NCBI RefSeq assembly: GCF_022414575.1 | Contig: NZ_JADWYQ010000002.1 | Span: 1 to 64,000, forward strand | Reading direction: 5' to 3' | DNA length: 64,000 bases | DNA from: Streptomyces sp. MUM 178J | Lineage (GTDB): Bacteria > Actinomycetota > Actinomycetes > Streptomycetales > Streptomycetaceae | Shown: piece by piece, positions 34,141 through 42,998 of the stretch | Layout of the letters: each line of letters opens with the position of its first letter | How positions within the stretch are numbered: the stretch's first letter is position 1 | Program-made: the position numbers and the translations under genes | Notes under the pieces: model-generated | Seen by the model: only the letters and a program-made list of their open reading frames with translations | The model's database searches: none | Told to the model about the DNA's origin: nothing

Positions 34141-34163
34141 CTAACGCAATATCTTTGCTTTAA
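34141..34163. promoter_or_regulatory. Predicted TetR operator before the amidase operon
   Basis: The imperfect palindrome AACGCA-N7-TGCTTT sits just upstream of the Shine-Dalgarno site of the GatC-like gene. Read on the minus strand it shares AAAGCA-N7-TGCGTTAG with the site at 35800-35822 in front of the TetR gene (15 of 23 positions identical, all in the two arms). Shared arms before both promoters indicate the binding site of the encoded TetR protein. Confidence 0.65.
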
Positions 34164-34181
34164 CCGGAAAGGAAGAGGCCC

Positions 34182-34400
34182 ATGACCGATATCCCGCTCT
34201 CGGCCGGAGAAGCCGCCCGCTGGGCCCGCAGAGCGGGACTGCCGCTCGACACGGAGCACGCGCCCGCTGTCGCCGCCAGAGCCGACCGCGTACACGCCCT
34301 TCTCTCTCCCCTGCGGACACTGGAGTTCGGCGAGACGCCTCCCGCGGCCGCCTATGACGCGCTCAAGGAGCCGGGCCATGCCGCCGGGCGCGCCGAGTGA
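34182..34400 (+). CDS. GatC/AtzG-like small amidase partner
   Basis: The 72-residue protein (helices around ARWARRAGLPLDTEHAPAVA and RADRVHALLSPLRTLEFGET) has the size and layout of GatC/AtzG-type subunits that stabilise amidase-signature enzymes. It has a strong AAGGAAGAGG ribosome site and overlaps the amidase gene by 23 bases, so the two are coupled. It is probably co-regulated by the TetR two genes downstream. Confidence 0.72.
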   Translation: MTDIPLSAGEAARWARRAGLPLDTEHAPAVAARADRVHALLSPLRTLEFGETPPAAAYDALKEPGHAAGRAE

Positions 34401-35802
34401 GCCGTACGGCCTGACGCTGGCCGCGGCCGCCCGGGCCATCGCCGCGCGCGAGCTCTCCCCCGTGGAGCTCACCGAGTCGGTGCTGGGCCGCATCGACGCG
34501 GTCGACGGCCGGCTCAACGCATATGCGGCGGTGACCTCGGGCAGGGCGCGCGAGGCGGCGGCGGCCGCGGAGCGGGAGATCGCGGCGCGGGGGCCGCGGA
34601 GCCCCCTGCACGGTGTCCCCGTGGGGCTCAAGGACCTGTTCGACGTCGCGGGACTGGCCACCGGCGCGGGGTCGCGCGTCCGGGAAGGCCACCGGGCGGA
34701 CGAGGACAGCGCCGTGGCCGCGCGGCTCTTCGGGGCCGGGGCCGTGCTCACGGGCAAGACGCAGACGCATGAGTTCGCCTACGGGCTGACGACGCCGCAG
34801 ACCCGCAACCCGTGGAATCCGGGCCGAGTCGCCGGAGGGTCGAGCGGGGGTTCCGCGGTCGCGGTCGCCTCGGGCGCGGCGACCTTCGCCCTGGGCACGG
34901 ACACCGGGGGGTCGATCCGGGTGCCCGCCTCACTGAACGGCGTGACGGGACTGAAGCCCACCTACGGCCTGGTCTCGCGCCACGGCGTCACAGCGCTGTC
35001 CTGGTCCCTGGACCACGCCGGCCCGATCACCCGCAGCGTCGAGGACGCGGCGCTCGTCCTGGACGCGCTGGCGGGACACGATCCGCGCGACCCCGCCTCG
35101 CTCGATGTGCCGCTCACCCCGTACGCGCGCGGGCTGGGCGGAGATCTGCGCGGGCTGCGCGTCGGAGTGCCCGTCAACTACTTCTTCGACCGCACGGATC
35201 CCCAGGTGTCGGCCGCTGTGCGGCGGGCCGTGGAGGTGCTGTGCGGTCTGGGAGCCGTCCGCGTGGAGATCCGGGTGCCGATGACGGAGCAGATCCGCGC
35301 CGTGCAGTGGGGTCTGACGGCGCCGGAGGCGACCGCGTACCACGAGCGGACGCTGCGCACCTCGCCCGAGCTGTACGGGGGCGAGGTGCGCACGCTGCTG
35401 GAGGCCGGCGAACTGGTCCCTGCGGGCGACTACCTCCGTGCGCAGCGCGCCCGCACGCTGATGCGGCGCGCCTGGGAGCCCGTGTTCGACGCGGTGGACG
35501 TCGTCGCCGCGCCCACCGTCCCGTGCACCGCGGCCGGCCGGGGCCGGGAGCGGATCGACTGGCCCGACGGCACCTCCGAGTCGGTCGCCGACGCCTACGT
35601 CAGGCTCTCCGCCCCGGCCAACATCGTCGGCGCCCCTGCGCTCACCGTGCCGGTCGGCTGCGACGACGCGGGGCTGCCCATCGGCATGCAGCTCATCGGC
35701 CGCCCGCTGGGCGACGCGACGGTGCTGCGCGCCGGGGCCGCGTACGAGCGGGCGCGCGGGGAGATCGGCCGACTGGCCCCTCCGCAGGATCTGGCCGACT
35801 AA
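34378..35802 (+). CDS. Amidase-signature family amidohydrolase
   Basis: The 474-residue enzyme has the amidase-signature Ser-cisSer-Lys triad: Lys in VGLKDLFDVAG (about residue 86), and the Gly/Ser motif AGGSSGGSAVAVASGAATFALGTDTG region (two segments, about 150-180). It hydrolyses C-N amide bonds, but the substrate cannot be predicted; with a GatC-like partner it resembles AtzE-type amidases as well as GatA. GatA itself is unlikely because no gatB is present. ATG 34378 follows AAGGAG inside the upstream gene. Its stop lies in the predicted operator of the TetR gene. Confidence 0.87.
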   Translation: MPPGAPSEPYGLTLAAAARAIAARELSPVELTESVLGRIDAVDGRLNAYAAVTSGRAREAAAAAEREIAARGPRSPLHGVPVGLKDLFDVAGLATGAGSRVREGHRADEDSAVAARLFGAGAVLTGKTQTHEFAYGLTTPQTRNPWNPGRVAGGSSGGSAVAVASGAATFALGTDTGGSIRVPASLNGVTGLKPTYGLVSRHGVTALSWSLDHAGPITRSVEDAALVLDALAGHDPRDPASLDVPLTPYARGLGGDLRGLRVGVPVNYFFDRTDPQVSAAVRRAVEVLCGLGAVRVEIRVPMTEQIRAVQWGLTAPEATAYHERTLRTSPELYGGEVRTLLEAGELVPAGDYLRAQRARTLMRRAWEPVFDAVDVVAAPTVPCTAAGRGRERIDWPDGTSESVADAYVRLSAPANIVGAPALTVPVGCDDAGLPIGMQLIGRPLGDATVLRAGAAYERARGEIGRLAPPQDLAD

Positions 35803-35822
35803 AAGCAGCATATATGCGTTAG
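35800..35822. promoter_or_regulatory. Predicted TetR operator before the TetR gene
   Basis: AAAGCA-N7-TGCGTTAG lies between the amidase stop and the TetR ATG (35834), matching the arms of the site at 34141-34163. It suits autoregulation of the TetR gene. A possible third half-site, TACGCAAAGATAT, occurs at 36978-36990 upstream of the DUF6299 gene but lacks the second arm. Confidence 0.6.
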
Positions 35823-35833
35823 GGTTCCGTGCG

Positions 35834-36409
35834 ATGAGCCCCAGACCAGCGGTACGCCCCGGCGGGCGCAGCGCCCGCGTCCGGCAGTCCGTGCACACGG
35901 CCGTGCGCGAACTGCTGCAGGAACGAGGGCGGGACAGCCTCACCGTGCCGCTGGTCGCCGCCCGCGCCGGAGTCACTCCGTCGACGGTCTACCGCAGATG
36001 GGGGACCCTCCGGGAGCTGCTGTCCGATGTAGCGGTGGAACGGCTGCGGCCCGGCTCGCCGCCGGAGGACCTCGGCAGCCTCCGGGCCGACCTGGAGGAC
36101 TGGGCCACGTCCTTCGCGCAGCAGACGGCCTCCCCCGCCGGGCAGGCCCGCCTCCGGGACACGCTGGCCGGGGACCCGGACGGCTCGAACAGCGGGCGGT
36201 GCGCTGCCTATGCGGCCGGGCAGATCGAGACGATCCTGTCGCGCGCCGCGGCCCGCGGCGAGCACGCCCCGGACGCCGAGGCGGTGCTGGACCATGTGGT
36301 GGCCCCGCTGGTGTACCGCGCCCTCTTCCGGCAGGAACCGCCGGATGCCGACGGCTATGCCCGCTCCCTCGTCGCCACCGTGCTGTACAGGTTGATCCCG
36401 CTGCCGTGA
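35834..36409 (+). CDS. TetR/AcrR-family transcriptional regulator
   Basis: The 191-residue protein has a TetR helix-turn-helix (about residues 17-60, LTVPLVAARAGVTPSTVYRRWG) and a helical ligand-binding C-terminus (about 75-191, VVAPLVYRALFRQEPPDA). It follows the GatC-like/amidase pair on the same strand, with an operator-like site in between and a matching one before the pair, so it probably represses both transcription units. The inducing ligand is probably the amidase substrate or a product (inference). Confidence 0.88.
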   Translation: MSPRPAVRPGGRSARVRQSVHTAVRELLQERGRDSLTVPLVAARAGVTPSTVYRRWGTLRELLSDVAVERLRPGSPPEDLGSLRADLEDWATSFAQQTASPAGQARLRDTLAGDPDGSNSGRCAAYAAGQIETILSRAAARGEHAPDAEAVLDHVVAPLVYRALFRQEPPDADGYARSLVATVLYRLIPLP

Positions 36410-36463
36410 AGCGGGCCCTCCCCCGCCCTGTCCCTTCCCGCGGCCCGGGCTCCACCCCGGTCC

Positions 36464-36958
36464 CTAGCCGAGCTGCAGCACGAGGGACCGTGCGTCGCGG
36501 TCGAGGAGGACCGGAGCCGGGGCCACGCCGCCGGGCTCCAGCTTGAGCAGGGTCGCCTCGCCGTCGACCCGCCCGGCTGTCGTCCGGCCCGGCCCGGCCC
36601 CTGCCGTGTCGCCGGCCTCACCGGCGAAATCGCCCTTGAGCTGACCGGTATGCCGCCAGTTGTGCTCCCGGCCGTCGCACCGGGCGACCGTGCCGCCGAT
36701 GCCGTGGTGGACGTCGCCCTTGATCAGCTTGGCGCCGACGAGCACCGTCCTGCCGTGGTGGAGCGGCGAACAGCGGTAGGTGCCGCTGAGGGTGACCGTG
36801 CCGTCGGCGGCCAGCTGCCCCGCCGGGTCGAGCGTCACGGCGTCGGGGCCGGAGCCCGCGCCGGAGTGTGCGCCCGCCTCGCCGGGGTTCACCCCGGCGA
36901 GGCAGACCGCGGCGAGACACGCGGTCAGGGCGAGAGACATACGTCGAGATGTGATCAT
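36464..36958 (-). CDS. Secreted DUF6299-like protein
   Basis: The 164-residue protein has a signal peptide (MITSRRMSLALTACLAAVCLAG, cleavage near ...GEAGAHS). Its mature beta-rich domain contains DAVTLDPAGQLAADGTVTL, GTYRCSPLHHGRTVLVG and CDGREHNW, matching streptomycete DUF6299 proteins. The two cysteines are likely to form a disulfide. Function is unknown. It converges on the TetR gene. Confidence 0.75.
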   Translation of the reverse strand: MITSRRMSLALTACLAAVCLAGVNPGEAGAHSGAGSGPDAVTLDPAGQLAADGTVTLSGTYRCSPLHHGRTVLVGAKLIKGDVHHGIGGTVARCDGREHNWRHTGQLKGDFAGEAGDTAGAGPGRTTAGRVDGEATLLKLEPGGVAPAPVLLDRDARSLVLQLG

Positions 36959-37125
36959 GCTCCGCCCAACGAAGCCTGTACGCAAAGATATCGGGCCTTC
37001 GCACGGACGGCCGACACCTCTGTGCCGCCGAATGGCGGTCACACTTCCCGCTTCCGATTGCGCTGCGTGCCGATGCTTTACACGGTGGGTGAGAGATGTT
37101 CCGCCCACATCGCAAAGGAAGCCGT

Positions 37126-37413
37126 ATGCGTCCCTCAACCCTGCCCCGTGCCCTGGTGCCCACGGCACTGTGCGCCGCACTCGTCTTGGCGGGGACCGGG
37201 CCCGCCGCGGCGCTCGGCTCAGCGGCATCCGCCGGGGACTCCGCAGTCGCCACCGCCGCCCAGCACCGGATCGAGCTGCCCGAGCTTCCGGCCGACACGC
37301 CCGGTCTCCCCGAGCTTCCGGCCGACACCCCGACCCTCCCGGAGACTCCGGCAATCCCCGCGGACACTCCCAGCCTCCCCCTCGACACGCCCGCCCTGCC
37401 CACTGCCCCATGA
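37126..37413 (+). CDS. Small secreted Pro-rich repeat peptide
   Basis: The 95-residue product has a signal peptide (MRPSTLPRALVPTALCAALV, cleavage about ...GPAAA). The mature part is made of imperfect repeats of ELPADTP (LPELPADTPGLP, LPELPADTPTLP, then PAIPADTPSLP). AAAGGAA precedes the ATG. It is probably an extended, surface or secreted low-complexity peptide; no family is recognised. It is divergent from the DUF6299 gene. Confidence 0.6.
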   Translation: MRPSTLPRALVPTALCAALVLAGTGPAAALGSAASAGDSAVATAAQHRIELPELPADTPGLPELPADTPTLPETPAIPADTPSLPLDTPALPTAP

Positions 37414-37562
37414 GCGGGTGACCCGGCGGCGCCCCGTTCCGGCTCCGCTTCGAGGTCCGCCGCAGGGCCAGGGAAGCAGGACCGTTCGCGTACGGCGACT
37501 CCGCGCGGCACGATGGTCGTGGATCCCGCCATGCCCCCTTTCCGAGCGGAACACTGAGTGTC

Positions 37563-38375
37563 ATGGACAAGGAATCGACGGGTGCCGGCCCCCACGCCAC
37601 TTCGAGCGAGGACGTGTACGGCGCGCCCTGCTGGATCAGCCTGATGGCGCGCGACCTCTCCGCCGCGCAGGATTTCTACGGCGCGGTGCTCGGCTGGCGG
37701 TTCCGGCCTGCGCGGCTCGGCGCGGAGTTCCGGCTCGCCGTGCTCGACGGCCTGCCGGTCGCCGGCATCGGAGAGGTCACCCCCACCCTGCAGGCCCCGG
37801 TCGCCTGGACCCCGTACTTCGCCGTCGCCGACGCCGATGCGACGGCGGCCCGAATCCGGGAGCGCAGCGCCACTGTGGCGGTCGGCCCCCTCAACTTCCC
37901 CGTCGGCCGCGGCGCGCTCGCCGCCGACCGGGACGGCGCAGTCTTCGGCATCTGGCAGGGCGAGCTGATCTCCAACTGGCAGACCTGGCGGGAGAAGGCA
38001 CCGACCTGGCTGCGGCTGCGCACCCGCAACGCGTTCGACGCCGCCATCTTCTACGGCGAGGTCCTCGACTGGGCATCCGACCGGCCGGGCTGCTGCGAGG
38101 TCGACTACGAGGAGGACGAAGTCGTACTCCGCCAGCACGGCTTCGTGGTCGCCCGGCTCAGCTCGGGCGCGACCGAGGAGGCGCCCGATCCGCTCATCCG
38201 CCCCCACTGGCATGTGCACTTCGCGGTCCCCGACGTCGAGGCCACCGTCCAGGCGGCGCTGCGGCACGGCGGACTGGTCCTGGAACAGCACGGCACCCCG
38301 GAGGGCTCCGAGGCCACACTGCGGGACAGAGACGGCGCGATGTTCTCCGTCAACGACGGCTCGCACCGCGGTTGA
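37563..38375 (+). CDS. Two-domain VOC (glyoxalase/bleomycin-resistance) protein
   Basis: The 270-residue protein holds two VOC half-domains (about 18-130 and 145-265). The openings CWISLMARDLSAAQDFYGAVLGWR (split around residues 20-43) and NAFDAAIFYGEVLDW are typical beta-alpha-beta starts. Such two-domain streptomycete proteins are often annotated as antibiotic-resistance or hydroxylase-like, but no ligand can be assigned. A conserved HWHVHFAVPD in the second domain could supply metal ligands. It is monocistronic. Confidence 0.83.
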   Translation: MDKESTGAGPHATSSEDVYGAPCWISLMARDLSAAQDFYGAVLGWRFRPARLGAEFRLAVLDGLPVAGIGEVTPTLQAPVAWTPYFAVADADATAARIRERSATVAVGPLNFPVGRGALAADRDGAVFGIWQGELISNWQTWREKAPTWLRLRTRNAFDAAIFYGEVLDWASDRPGCCEVDYEEDEVVLRQHGFVVARLSSGATEEAPDPLIRPHWHVHFAVPDVEATVQAALRHGGLVLEQHGTPEGSEATLRDRDGAMFSVNDGSHRG

Positions 38376-38417
38376 CCTCGGTTGACCGCGGCGGTACGGG
38401 CCGTCGCGGGCCGGCAG

Positions 38418-38762
38418 TCAGCGCCGGCGGGCACGGGCACGGGCGCTGATTCGGCGCGACCACAGAATCACCCCGCGCAGCACACACAGCAGGGTGAGGG
38501 TGTAGGCGGCGGCGAACGCCCAGATGAGGGCGGGTGCCGATGTCTGCACGGCGAAGACGAGAAGGACCAGCGACACCGCGGCGAGCGTCCAGCCCGCGAC
38601 GGCGAGTCGTCGGCGGTGCAGGGCGGACCGCAGCTGGTTCAGCGACGCGGACGTCTGCCCCATCGTGCGCAGCTGGCGGTCCAGCAGGGCGTCTTCGCGC
38701 AGCCCGGTCTCGATCTCGTCGAGGATACGCCGTTCGCGATCCGTGAAGCCGGTTCCGTCCAT
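38418..38762 (-). CDS. DUF3040-like membrane protein
   Basis: The 114-residue protein has an acidic N-terminal helix (TDRERRILDEIETGLREDAL) typical of DUF3040, then two transmembrane helices (about 54-72 and 79-99) and an Arg-rich C-terminus. The ATG follows GAGGAGG. The function is unknown. It is the leftmost gene of a stress-type block on both strands. Confidence 0.78.
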   Translation of the reverse strand: MDGTGFTDRERRILDEIETGLREDALLDRQLRTMGQTSASLNQLRSALHRRRLAVAGWTLAAVSLVLLVFAVQTSAPALIWAFAAAYTLTLLCVLRGVILWSRRISARARARRR

Positions 38763-38914
38763 GGCCAACGCCTCCTCACGGCCGACCGTGATGACCGGTT
38801 GACGCCTGGTCGGCGCACCGGGCGGGTACCCGCGATGGACCGCCGGACACCTCCGCGGCGCGCCCACGCGCAGCGGTGGGCCGGAGCCGCACCGTCGTCC
38901 CGGGCCGGTTCCGC

Positions 38915-39355
38915 TCAGCCGGGCGCTGGGCCGGCTGAGCTGTTGGAGGGCGCGCGACTGATGTCGCCGAGGGCCGATTCCGGGTCGAGTGTCCCGGCGA
39001 GGTCTCCGAGGCTGACCATGCCGATGGGGCGGTCCCCCTCGACGACGGGGAGCCTGCGGACCGCGTGTTCCCGCATGAGCGACACGGCGCTGGAGACGGG
39101 CTCGTCCGGCCCGATCGACACGGGGGTGAGCGTGCAGACGGCCTCTGCGCTCACGGCGAGCGGATCCACCCCCTCGGCCACGGCACGGGTGGCGATGTCC
39201 CGGTCGGTGAGCACCCCGATCAGCCGGTTGTCCAGGGAGACCACCACTCCCCCGATGTCCTGGGCGCGCATCATCTGGGCCGCTTCCACGAGCGAGGCGT
39301 CGGGCCGGACGGCCGCCACTCCCGCCGTCATGACGTCCTTCACTTGCTGTGTCAT
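38915..39355 (-). CDS. CBS-domain-pair protein
   Basis: The 146-residue protein consists of two CBS motifs (about 6-60, VKDVMTAGVAAVRPDASLVE and IGVLTDRDIATRAV; and about 75-125, VRRLPVVEGDRPIGMVSLGDL). CBS pairs bind adenine nucleotides and sense energy state. Stand-alone copies next to sigma-B-type genes are common in streptomycete stress regulons. Target unknown. Confidence 0.87.
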   Translation of the reverse strand: MTQQVKDVMTAGVAAVRPDASLVEAAQMMRAQDIGGVVVSLDNRLIGVLTDRDIATRAVAEGVDPLAVSAEAVCTLTPVSIGPDEPVSSAVSLMREHAVRRLPVVEGDRPIGMVSLGDLAGTLDPESALGDISRAPSNSSAGPAPG

Positions 39356-39623
39356 GGCTCAGCCTTCCTGACATGCTCTCCGCCCGCGGGCCCGGCCATC
39401 CGGCTGTCCCCCGGCCGTCCGGCGGCTTCTCCTCGTCACGCTGCCCGCAGTACCCCTGCCTCATCCGCCTATGCGGGCGGTCACGTTTTCTCTCGCCTGG
39501 AGCGGGCATGGGGCCTTTACGTGCTTCGGACAGCAGGCACGCCCGAGGGAGCAGTCACACGGGCGTGCCTTTGTGCCGTCCGGCCCCGCTCCCGCACCGT
39601 GCGTCGAAAGACTCCAGGGAGCC

Positions 39624-40517
39624 GTGAGCACCATGTGCCCGTACGCACCCGTCCGGCAGACCCAACACACCCGGCGCGACCGGCCGGGCCGCCGCGCCGG
39701 AAACCCGCACACCGACGCCCCCGACACCGAGGACGCGTTCCGGAGGATGGCCGGACTGCCCGACGGACCGGAGCGCAGCAGGATCCGCCAGGACATCGTC
39801 TGCGCCTGGCTGCCCATGGCCGACCGGCTCGCCGGCCGCTTCCGCAACCGCGGGGAGTCACTGGAGGATCTGCGGCAGGTCGCCGCGCTGGGTCTGGTCA
39901 AGGCCGTCGACCGCTACGACCCCGGCCGCGGCAACGCCTTCGAGAGCTACGCCGTGCCGACCGTCGTCGGGGAGGTCAAGCGGCACTTCCGCGACCACCT
40001 GTGGACGCTGCACGTACCCCGCCGGGTACAGGATCTGCGCAACCGCGTGCGCTTCGCCCGGCAGGACCTGTCCCAGACGATCCCCGGCCGGCCGCCCACC
40101 CTGGCGGAGATCGCCGCGCACGCGGGGATGACCGAGGAGGAGGTTCGGGTGGGCCTCGAAGCGCTCGACAGCTTCTCGGCGCTCTCACTGGACGCCGAGC
40201 TGAGCGGCGCGGAGGACGGATACGCCCTGCGCGACACCCTCGGGTCGGCGGACCCGGCCCTCGACGTGCTCGTCGACCGTGAGGCCGTCAAACCGGGGCT
40301 GCGCCGACTGCCCGAGCGTGAACAGCGCATTCTCTACATGCGCTTCTTCCGCGACATGACGCAGAGCAGCATCGCCGAGTGCCTCGGCATCTCCCAGATG
40401 CACGTCTCGCGGCTGATCAGCCGGTGCTGCGAGCGGCTGCGCGAGGAGGCGCTGTGCGACGGCTCCGCGGACGAGACCGCAAAGGAACCGGCGAAGGCCG
40501 CGGCGGGGAGGTCATGA
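39624..40517 (+). CDS. SigB/SigF-family stress sigma factor
   Basis: The 297-residue protein has sigma-70 regions 2 (about 60-130, DLRQVAALGLVKAVDRYDP and GNAFESYAVPTVVGEVKRHF), 3 (about 145-205) and 4 (about 235-285, SSIAECLGISQMHVSRLISR). This layout is that of the SigB/SigF/SigG family, which directs general-stress and differentiation genes and is controlled by anti-sigma and anti-anti-sigma partners. The GTG at 39624 has GGGAG at good spacing; ATG 39633 is an alternative. No anti-sigma gene is adjacent. Its last 6 bases overlap the opposing PAS-GAF gene. Confidence 0.88.
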   Translation: MSTMCPYAPVRQTQHTRRDRPGRRAGNPHTDAPDTEDAFRRMAGLPDGPERSRIRQDIVCAWLPMADRLAGRFRNRGESLEDLRQVAALGLVKAVDRYDPGRGNAFESYAVPTVVGEVKRHFRDHLWTLHVPRRVQDLRNRVRFARQDLSQTIPGRPPTLAEIAAHAGMTEEEVRVGLEALDSFSALSLDAELSGAEDGYALRDTLGSADPALDVLVDREAVKPGLRRLPEREQRILYMRFFRDMTQSSIAECLGISQMHVSRLISRCCERLREEALCDGSADETAKEPAKAAAGRS

Positions 40518-41747
40518 GAGACGCCGCCGCATGGCGAGCGCGATGTGGTGGCCCATGACGTCGACGATCCGCGCCTCGGCCAGGGAGAAGGCGAGCCTGG
40601 GCCCCGTGCGGAAGAGCGTCAGCACCGCGTCGACCCGTCCGCCGCCGGCGACCGGGGTGTGAAGCGGCGCGCACAGCAGTGACGTCACATCGGCCTGGAC
40701 GAGGATCGAGTCGCCGGTCTCGTCCCGGCCGAAGGACTCCAGGTCGTCCGGCCGCACCTGGAGGCTTGCCGGTCCGCCGCGCGCCGTCTCCACCACCAGG
40801 GGGCAGTCCGCCGGGTCCTGCGCGGCGACCTTCTTGGCCAGCGTGTCCGCGGCCCTGTCGCTCTCCGGGCCGCGGCCGTTCTCCGGGCCGCGGACGCAGA
40901 CGCGACGCAGCACTCCGCCCGAGGACAGATCGGCCACGACCCAGTCGGCGAAGCCCGCGGACAGCACCCGTGCGGCCGTGCTCAGCACCTGCTGCGGTTC
41001 CCCGCGGCCGTCGAGCAGCAGCGCCGTGGTCATGGCGTCCAAGACGTCGATCAGCTCGGCGTGGCGGGTGGCCTCGGTCAGATCGGGACGCGCCGCGCCG
41101 CGCCCGGCCACGGGAGCGGACGGGGAGGGGAACGGGTGCGCCGTACGGGTCCCGTCGGTCTGCAACACCAGCAGGACGGCCGGCTGCTGCTCGTTCGGGG
41201 GGCGCAGCGCGGTGAGGGTGACGAGCAGCGGTGTCGTGGGGGCCTGCTGGAGGTGGACCCGCAGACTGCGGCCTCCTTCGCCGCGTGCGACGGCCGCCGC
41301 CTGCGAGCGCAGGGCCGCGCGGTCGCCGGGTCTGAGGAGTCCTGCCAGCGGGCGGCCCGCGGCATAGCCTGCGCGGACGCCGGTCAGTTCCGTCGCGGCG
41401 ACGTTCATCCGCCGTACGGCCGTGTCGGCGTCGATCAGTGCCACGGGCAGCGGCAGCCGTTGGAAGAGGGCCTTGAAGAGCTGCTGTTCGGCTCGGTCCG
41501 CCGAGGCTCTGGCGGGGGTGTGCGGGGCCCGTGGCCACTGTGCCGCAAGCCTGCGGCGCCAGGCGGGCCAGAGGTCGTCGGCGACATGCTCGAGCTCGAA
41601 CAGCGCGGCGTCGAGGAGGGTGTGCAGTTCCGTCGTCGGCAGTCCGCGGGCCGCTCTCAGCTCGCCCACGCGCCTGACGAAGTCCGCAAGCTCCCGGTCG
41701 AGCGCATGCCCCTGCCCGGGGTCCGCTTCGAACCCGTGCGCGTCCAT
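40512..41747 (-). CDS. PAS and GAF domain sensor protein
   Basis: The 411-residue cytoplasmic protein has an N-terminal helical part, a PAS domain (about 85-190, FQRLPLPVALIDADTAVRRM) and a GAF domain (about 235-405, AMTTALLLDGRGEPQQVLS ... LCAPLHTPVAGGGRVDAVLT). It has no kinase or phosphatase domain. It probably binds a small signal and acts through a partner such as the divergent GAF-ANTAR protein or the adjacent sigma factor (inference from position). Confidence 0.8.
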   Translation of the reverse strand: MDAHGFEADPGQGHALDRELADFVRRVGELRAARGLPTTELHTLLDAALFELEHVADDLWPAWRRRLAAQWPRAPHTPARASADRAEQQLFKALFQRLPLPVALIDADTAVRRMNVAATELTGVRAGYAAGRPLAGLLRPGDRAALRSQAAAVARGEGGRSLRVHLQQAPTTPLLVTLTALRPPNEQQPAVLLVLQTDGTRTAHPFPSPSAPVAGRGAARPDLTEATRHAELIDVLDAMTTALLLDGRGEPQQVLSTAARVLSAGFADWVVADLSSGGVLRRVCVRGPENGRGPESDRAADTLAKKVAAQDPADCPLVVETARGGPASLQVRPDDLESFGRDETGDSILVQADVTSLLCAPLHTPVAGGGRVDAVLTLFRTGPRLAFSLAEARIVDVMGHHIALAMRRRLS

Positions 41748-41823
41748 ACCCCGACGCTAGCCCACGGCGGCGTTTCCCGGCGTTCCCAGCGGGAATCCGG
41801 ACGGTGGAAGGAGGCGGCAGCTC

Positions 41824-42576
41824 ATGCCATCCCCGCCCGTCCCCGAACCCACCGCGGCCGCCCGTGAGCTCTCCCAGTTCACCCGCGAGGCCATGCAGTG
41901 CGCCGACGCGAGCTGCGGCGCGGTCGCCACCCTCACCGGCGAGGGCGGCGATCTGCGCACCACGGCGACGCACCCCGACCTGACCGCACTGCTCTCGGTG
42001 GAGATGGCCTCCGGTGAGGGGCCCACCCCTGCCGCGCTGGACGCGGGCGAGACGGTGAGCGCCCAGGATCTGCTGACCGAGGAGCGCTGGCCCGACTACC
42101 GTGCCGTGGCGCTCGACTCCGGACTGCGGTCGAGTGTGACCATGCCGTTCAGCAGAGACGAGCTGGACGTCACCCTGAGCCTGTACAGCTTCCGCCCCAG
42201 AGCGTTCGGCGAGGGCGTGCAGCAGTCGGTCCATCTGCTCGGCGAGTACTTCGCGGAGGGCCTGGCCCGCGATCACTCGTGCCGTGCGGCGCTGGCCGAG
42301 GTCGACCAGTTGGAGACGGCGCTGGAGTCCCGGGCGGTGATCGATCAGGCCTGCGGGATCGTGATGCATGTGACCGAGGGCGATGCCCGGGAGGCGTTCG
42401 GCATTCTGCGGCGGATCTCGCAGCGCACCAACCGGAAGCTCGCGGAGGTGGCCGACGAGGTGGTGCGCCGCCGGGGACGGGGGCTCGAAGCGGAGCTCAG
42501 GGCTCTCGCCGGGACGAGCGGAAGGAGTCCCGCGTGTTCGGACGAGGCCGTTCGCACATCGGCGCGGAGCCGATGA
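41824..42576 (+). CDS. GAF-ANTAR RNA-binding antiterminator
   Basis: The 250-residue protein has a GAF domain (about 10-150) and a C-terminal ANTAR domain (about 155-215, LETALESRAVIDQACGIVM and AFGILRRISQRTNRKLAEVA). ANTAR domains bind tandem RNA hairpins to prevent termination. The ATG follows GGAAGGAGG. It is divergent from the PAS-GAF gene and overlaps the next membrane-protein gene (ATGA). The target RNA is unknown. Confidence 0.88.
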   Translation: MPSPPVPEPTAAARELSQFTREAMQCADASCGAVATLTGEGGDLRTTATHPDLTALLSVEMASGEGPTPAALDAGETVSAQDLLTEERWPDYRAVALDSGLRSSVTMPFSRDELDVTLSLYSFRPRAFGEGVQQSVHLLGEYFAEGLARDHSCRAALAEVDQLETALESRAVIDQACGIVMHVTEGDAREAFGILRRISQRTNRKLAEVADEVVRRRGRGLEAELRALAGTSGRSPACSDEAVRTSARSR

Positions 42577-42914
42577 CGGCGCGGAACCCGCTGAGGGTCC
42601 GCCTGCTCCTGGCCATGGTGTACATCCCCGTGTTCGCGGCGGGAGCGGTGCTGTTCGGCGTGTGGGGGCTGTGGTCCCAAGCCGGTGACTCGCCCGATCC
42701 CGGGGTCCTGATGGCGCTGTCGTTCATCTGCGCGGTGCTGGCGCTGCTCGCCCTGGGCGAGGCGGTCGGCATCCACCACCGCAGGGAGCGGGCGCGTACG
42801 CGACACGAGGACACGGAGGAGGAACCGGAGCCGGACGCTCCTGAAGAGCCGGGGCGTCCCGAGCAGCGGCCTGACGGTCAGGAACGCCACGGGCCGGGGC
42901 GTGGGATCGGATAG
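42573..42914 (+). CDS. Two-span membrane protein with acidic tail
   Basis: The 113-residue protein has two transmembrane helices (about 9-31 and 45-63) followed by a cytoplasmic tail rich in Glu, Pro and Arg (HEDTEEEPEPDAPEEPG). Its ATG overlaps the ANTAR gene stop, so the two are translationally coupled. I do not recognise a family. Confidence 0.65.
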   Translation: MTARNPLRVRLLLAMVYIPVFAAGAVLFGVWGLWSQAGDSPDPGVLMALSFICAVLALLALGEAVGIHHRRERARTRHEDTEEEPEPDAPEEPGRPEQRPDGQERHGPGRGIG

Positions 42915-42998
42915 CCGGCCGCCCCCCGGCGGCGGCGCGGAGCAGGGCACGCCTCCTCGCCCCGACCGCGGGGCGCCTGAGCGGTCGCCCGGCGAACG

